This document shows positions 49,593 to 52,554 of a stretch of 52,554 bases of DNA, piece by piece (position 1 is the first letter of the stretch; each line of letters begins with the position of its first letter). This DNA comes from Streptomyces fildesensis (lineage in GTDB: Bacteria > Actinomycetota > Actinomycetes > Streptomycetales > Streptomycetaceae), in the NCBI RefSeq assembly GCF_016107395.1, contig NZ_JAAIKO010000051.1, positions 1-52,554 on the forward strand, read 5' to 3'. A model generated the notes under the pieces. That model worked only from the letters and a program-made list of their open reading frames with translations, did not search any database and was not told where the DNA came from. The translations under genes and the position numbers were made by a program.

Positions 49593-51983
49593 TTAACCTC
49601 TCCGTGCCCAATCGAGTCCGAGGCCCGCGAGCGCGGCGAGCTTGTCGGTGGTGAGCTTCGCGCGACGTCCTTTCTGGTTCATGATCCACACTCCGAGTTT
49701 GACCGCTGGGCCGCCTTCCAGCTGCTCTACGTGGCCCCTGGGGACCGTCACAGACCCGGTGCGGGTCTTGTACTGCGCGAGGGCCGCTACGCCCTTGTCG
49801 AAGGCGCTCACCGCCGCCTTGGCCGCCTTGGCGGGCACCTCCGGCTCCGGGGGCAGCGGTGCGACGCCGACCGCCTCCAGGAGCTCGCGCTGCCCGTCCA
49901 TCAGCCCTGCCCAGACCGTGTGCTGACGCTGCTTCGCCAGCCACTTGCCCACGTCCATGCCGTGGACGGTGAAGCCCGGCAGGACGTCGCAGTGGTCCTC
50001 CTCATCCGTCAGGAGCTCCCGCAGCGCGGCGTAGTGCCGCTGCCACTCCGCCTGCCACACGGGGTCCCAGTGCTCATCCACGGCCTCCAGCGCGGCCTTC
50101 CACTCGGGGCGGTCCTCCAGCGCACCCGCGCGGCGGAGGTTGGACAGCCACTGCCCCACCGGCCGATCCAGCATCGTCGCGGACCGGGGCGCGCACAGCG
50201 TCCAGTGCTGCTCGTAGTACGCCTTGGCGGCCTCCAGGTTCTCCTGGAAACGTTCATCGGCCGGGGACCAGACCATGCCGAGCTTCTCGAGCCGCTGCGC
50301 CCGCTGGCCGGTCATCTGTCCGGCCCCGTACGCCCGTCGCTGCTCCGCGACCCACTGCCCCAGCGGGAACGCACCCTCCTTGTGCCCGTACGGAACTCGG
50401 GCGTGATGCTCACGTTCGGTGAATTTCTTGAGCGACGCCCAGCCGCGCCCCCAGTCCTGGCGCTCCGTGTCGATCACATTGAACGACACCCATTCCGCGA
50501 CCATCACCGGATCACGCGGAGCGGCGAAACGAAGCAACAGACGGGATTCGTCCTCGCCTTCCTCGGGCGGCGGACCGATGTACTCGGACGGCTGCGCGAC
50601 GTCCTTCTGAGGCTCTTGCGGAATCGCGAGCAATTCCACGGCCTCTTCATCATGCGCCCGAAGACCCTCAAGAACTTTCACCAAAGGCTGATACGATCCC
50701 GACGTGAACATATCCTCCGGCTGCTCATTGGGCTGGAGAAACACCGGCACGATCAAAGAGGCCAGCTTCCCTTGTCCCGGCTTCTGACGCAGCGCCCGGC
50801 CGATGGCCTGGACGATGTCGTGCGGAGCACCCTTGGGGTCCAACAGGGCCACGCTGTCCACGCTTCTGATGTCGACGCCCTCACCCAGCACACGGCAGTT
50901 CGACAGGACCGCACGCCGGGCGGTGGTCCCGAACTGACTCAGCACTCCCCGCCGGCGCTCGGGCACGTGCTCACCGCACAGCCAGTCCGCCCAGATCCGG
51001 GCCGGGTACTTCTCCGGCTGGTCGGCGTGCAGCTTGGCTGCGACGCGCTCCAGGCCCTCCGCGTAGGCCTGTGCCTCTATCGTCCGGTGGTGGAAGGTGA
51101 TGCACGTCGACAGGTCGTGCTGCGCCATGGTGTGCAGGAGAGCCGCCTGCAGCGCCCCCAGCCGCTGCCCCCGCACCTCCTCGCTACCCCGCTCCTCGCT
51201 CATCAGCCGGTCCGGGGTGACCACCGGGTCCTTCAGCTCCAGGACGATGATCTGGTACCGCGCAAGTAGCCCGCGCGACACCGCCGACGCCAGCGACAAT
51301 TTGAACAGGACGGGCCCGAAGACCTTCTCGTCATCCATGGACGCCGCCATCTCACGCGGCAACGGGTCGCGCACCCCCTCGGCAACCTCGCGATTCAGCC
51401 GCTCCTCCCAGATCCGCGGCGTCGCCGTCAGGTAGAGCCGCCGGTGCGCGGGGATGACGTGCTGGTTGTGGATGTCGGCCCACGCCTTACCCATCGAGCC
51501 ACTGGTCCTGTGTGCCTCATCGACTACGGCGAGGTCCACAGGGTCGAGCTGCTGCCCGTAGACGCCCTCGAACGCCTCGGCCAGCACGCCCAGAGACGCG
51601 TACGTGGCGTAGATGGTCACCGGCCCGGAACCGTGCCACATGGCCAGCTGAATCGGGTTGGTGGTGGAGCGCACCTTCATGCTCCACAGCTCCGGATCGT
51701 CCTGAAGCGAGCACACGGCAACCGCCGGCCCCCTGTGCCCGACGTCGTGCCACGCCTTCACCGTCTGCGCCAATAGGTCCAGCGTCGGCACCAGCACCAG
51801 AATGCGACCCTTGGGCACGATCCGCTTCGCCGACGCTGCGGCAATAATCGTCTTGCCCGTGCCACACGCGGCGTGCACCTGCCCACGAAGACCGCTCCAG
51901 GGGATACCGCCCGGCGGAATATCGAAGCCGCGCACGATAGCGGCAACGGCTTCGATCTGGTGGTCACGTAGTTTCACGGTCAT
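49593..51983 (-). CDS. Terminal DEAD/DEAH helicase with helicase-associated domains (TtrA-like)
   Basis: 796 aa from ATG 51983 (AAAAGGAG upstream; an earlier ATG at 52109 adds a Cys-rich tail without support). Superfamily 2 motifs: I AACGTGKT at 38-45, II VDEAH, III LTATPR, V LSNCRVLGEGVDIRSVD, VI QAIGRALRQKPGQG. Four C-terminal helicase-associated domains follow, each with a Trp/Gln pattern such as FPLGQWVAEQRRAYGAGQM. Helicase genes of this kind are the outermost gene on many Streptomyces linear replicons (ttrA/TtrA), where they are implicated in conjugal transfer. It ends about 570 bp from the tip. Confidence 0.9.
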   Translation of the reverse strand: MTVKLRDHQIEAVAAIVRGFDIPPGGIPWSGLRGQVHAACGTGKTIIAAASAKRIVPKGRILVLVPTLDLLAQTVKAWHDVGHRGPAVAVCSLQDDPELWSMKVRSTTNPIQLAMWHGSGPVTIYATYASLGVLAEAFEGVYGQQLDPVDLAVVDEAHRTSGSMGKAWADIHNQHVIPAHRRLYLTATPRIWEERLNREVAEGVRDPLPREMAASMDDEKVFGPVLFKLSLASAVSRGLLARYQIIVLELKDPVVTPDRLMSEERGSEEVRGQRLGALQAALLHTMAQHDLSTCITFHHRTIEAQAYAEGLERVAAKLHADQPEKYPARIWADWLCGEHVPERRRGVLSQFGTTARRAVLSNCRVLGEGVDIRSVDSVALLDPKGAPHDIVQAIGRALRQKPGQGKLASLIVPVFLQPNEQPEDMFTSGSYQPLVKVLEGLRAHDEEAVELLAIPQEPQKDVAQPSEYIGPPPEEGEDESRLLLRFAAPRDPVMVAEWVSFNVIDTERQDWGRGWASLKKFTEREHHARVPYGHKEGAFPLGQWVAEQRRAYGAGQMTGQRAQRLEKLGMVWSPADERFQENLEAAKAYYEQHWTLCAPRSATMLDRPVGQWLSNLRRAGALEDRPEWKAALEAVDEHWDPVWQAEWQRHYAALRELLTDEEDHCDVLPGFTVHGMDVGKWLAKQRQHTVWAGLMDGQRELLEAVGVAPLPPEPEVPAKAAKAAVSAFDKGVAALAQYKTRTGSVTVPRGHVEQLEGGPAVKLGVWIMNQKGRRAKLTTDKLAALAGLGLDWARRG

Positions 51984-52383
51984 GCCCCGTGGTCTCCTTT
52001 TCGCGGAATTTGGCGCGCCATCAGAAAAGAAAGTCTGGCACGGCGCGAGGGGCCGGGGTGCTGCTATCTGTTCCCAGACTCTACACAGTGAGCACAAGTG
52101 ATGCATCACTCACGCGACAGGTTCGCCCATCTGGCTGGTACTTGGCCGATTTTTACCTGTGGCGACGCTTCACAGTGTATGCTGATGGGGTGTTGTCGAG
52201 CAGCGACCGGACAGTTTCGGGGGTGGGGGAGTGGTCAGGGTGGAGCGCAGCGGAACTTGTCACTGCGGTGGGGCCGGCACCCGATCGGGCCGACAGTCCG
52301 TCACATCCGTTACGGGGGTGGTGGTCAGTAACCCCAAGCCCTACACAGGGCCACGCGCGATGCACCTTCCCCCGCTGCTAGCT
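51984..52383. other. Subtelomeric gap without a supported gene
   Basis: Contains the helicase promoter region (AT-rich around 52060-52200) and a short plus-strand frame ending at 52381 that I do not trust. No hairpins comparable to the telomere were seen here. Confidence 0.4.
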
Positions 52384-52554
52384 TAGGCACCCGCGCTTGC
52401 GCGGGTGCCTACAATGAGCGCTTGCGCGAATTGCATTCACTTCCGTAATTCCGTTTACGGAATTACATTCCGGCGCTTGCGCCGGAATTCGAATTGCGCT
52501 TGCGCAATTCATTCACTATGACCCGGCTTGCCGGGTCATATCCCGCTCCGCGGG
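52384..52554. repeat. Right telomere: seven palindromes ending in CCCGCGGAGCGGG
   Basis: From the tip inward: CCCGC-GGA-GCGGG (52542-52554, read on the minus strand); TATGACCCGGC dyad (52517-52540); GAATTGCGC dyad (52491-52510); ATTCCGGCGC dyad (52467-52488); GTAATTCCGT dyad (52445-52466); GCGC dyad (52418-52427); TAGGCACCCGCGC dyad (52384-52411). Six have the same two-base centre (TT on plus, AA on minus). Palindrome I equals that of archetypal Streptomyces telomeres. These fold in the 3' overhang left after replication and are the substrate of Tap and Tpg. The window ends exactly at the tip. Confidence 0.93.

Noticed and set aside
47431..49944. Longer Tap start at 49944
   Set aside because: The additional residues are low-complexity and overlap the helicase 3' end; the ATG at 49536 matches the Tap N-terminus of copy 1.
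49530..51269. A 579-codon plus-strand frame
   Set aside because: Antisense to the terminal helicase, whose motifs I, II, III, V and VI are all in place on the minus strand.
52098..52381. A short gene ending at the telomere hairpins
   Set aside because: No good ribosome binding site or recognisable sequence, and the codon pattern is not clearly coding.

Overview
The window is very GC-rich actinobacterial DNA with Streptomyces-type genes, GTG starts and purine-rich ribosome binding sites. Its last 171 bases are a stack of hairpins that finishes in the 13-base palindrome found at the tip of archetypal Streptomyces telomeres. With a DnaB-type helicase beside an iteron-bearing initiator-like gene, two tap-tpg telomere operons, a third tpg-like gene and a terminal helicase, the best reading is one arm of a linear Streptomyces replicon, probably a linear plasmid, running from its replication region (left) to its right telomere (right). 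The left edge is not a telomere.

Layout. 0.4-3.4 kb: replication module (rep1-like gene with iterons and a reading-frame shift, then a dnaB-like helicase). 3.6-11.7 kb: small accessory genes, a repeated 100-bp hairpin element, a VOC-family gene inside a short transposon-like cassette, an ISL3 remnant, a secreted LGFP-repeat protein, a small HTH gene and a HATPase regulator. 11.7-13.5 kb: gene remnant and serine recombinase. 13.8-16.7 kb: a lasso peptide locus (minus strand, order A-C-B1-B2) with an unlisted 46-codon precursor and a frameshifted B2. 17-23 kb: nested cassettes carrying a secreted protein, a lipase-like hydrolase and a DUF6193-like protein. 23.2-25.9 kb: tap1-tpg1. 26-30.8 kb: HEAT/SUKH-like protein, broken Sel1-like copy, possible toxin-antitoxin pair. 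30.9-34.8 kb: ion-transport operon (CPA1-type antiporter, CBS, NhaD/ArsB-type permease, small membrane protein, STAS). 35-39.6 kb: a plasmid gene split by a methyltransferase cassette, and two winged-helix genes. 39.6-44.7 kb: a four-gene TniA/TniB-like transposon. 44.7-52 kb: tpg3, two nested cassettes, tpg2-tap2, terminal helicase. 52.38-52.55 kb: telomere.

The most unusual theme is a set of at least five short elements (about 0.55-1.2 kb), each with TG...CA (mostly TGT...ACA) ends, several subterminal copies of an end motif, an exact 5-bp target duplication and essentially one cargo gene, but no transposase. Three of them sit at, or within a few bases of, the end of another element, so genes accumulate tip to tip in the subtelomeric DNA. 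This architecture is that of the Tn7/Tn5053 (TniA) type. The only TniA/TniB-like machinery in the window is the 39.6-44.7 kb transposon, which is itself oddly built: a helix-turn-helix region fused to an ATPase, a DD35E transposase, a second ATPase, and a degenerate ATPase-like protein with an integrase-like tail. Whether it moves any of the cassettes is inference.
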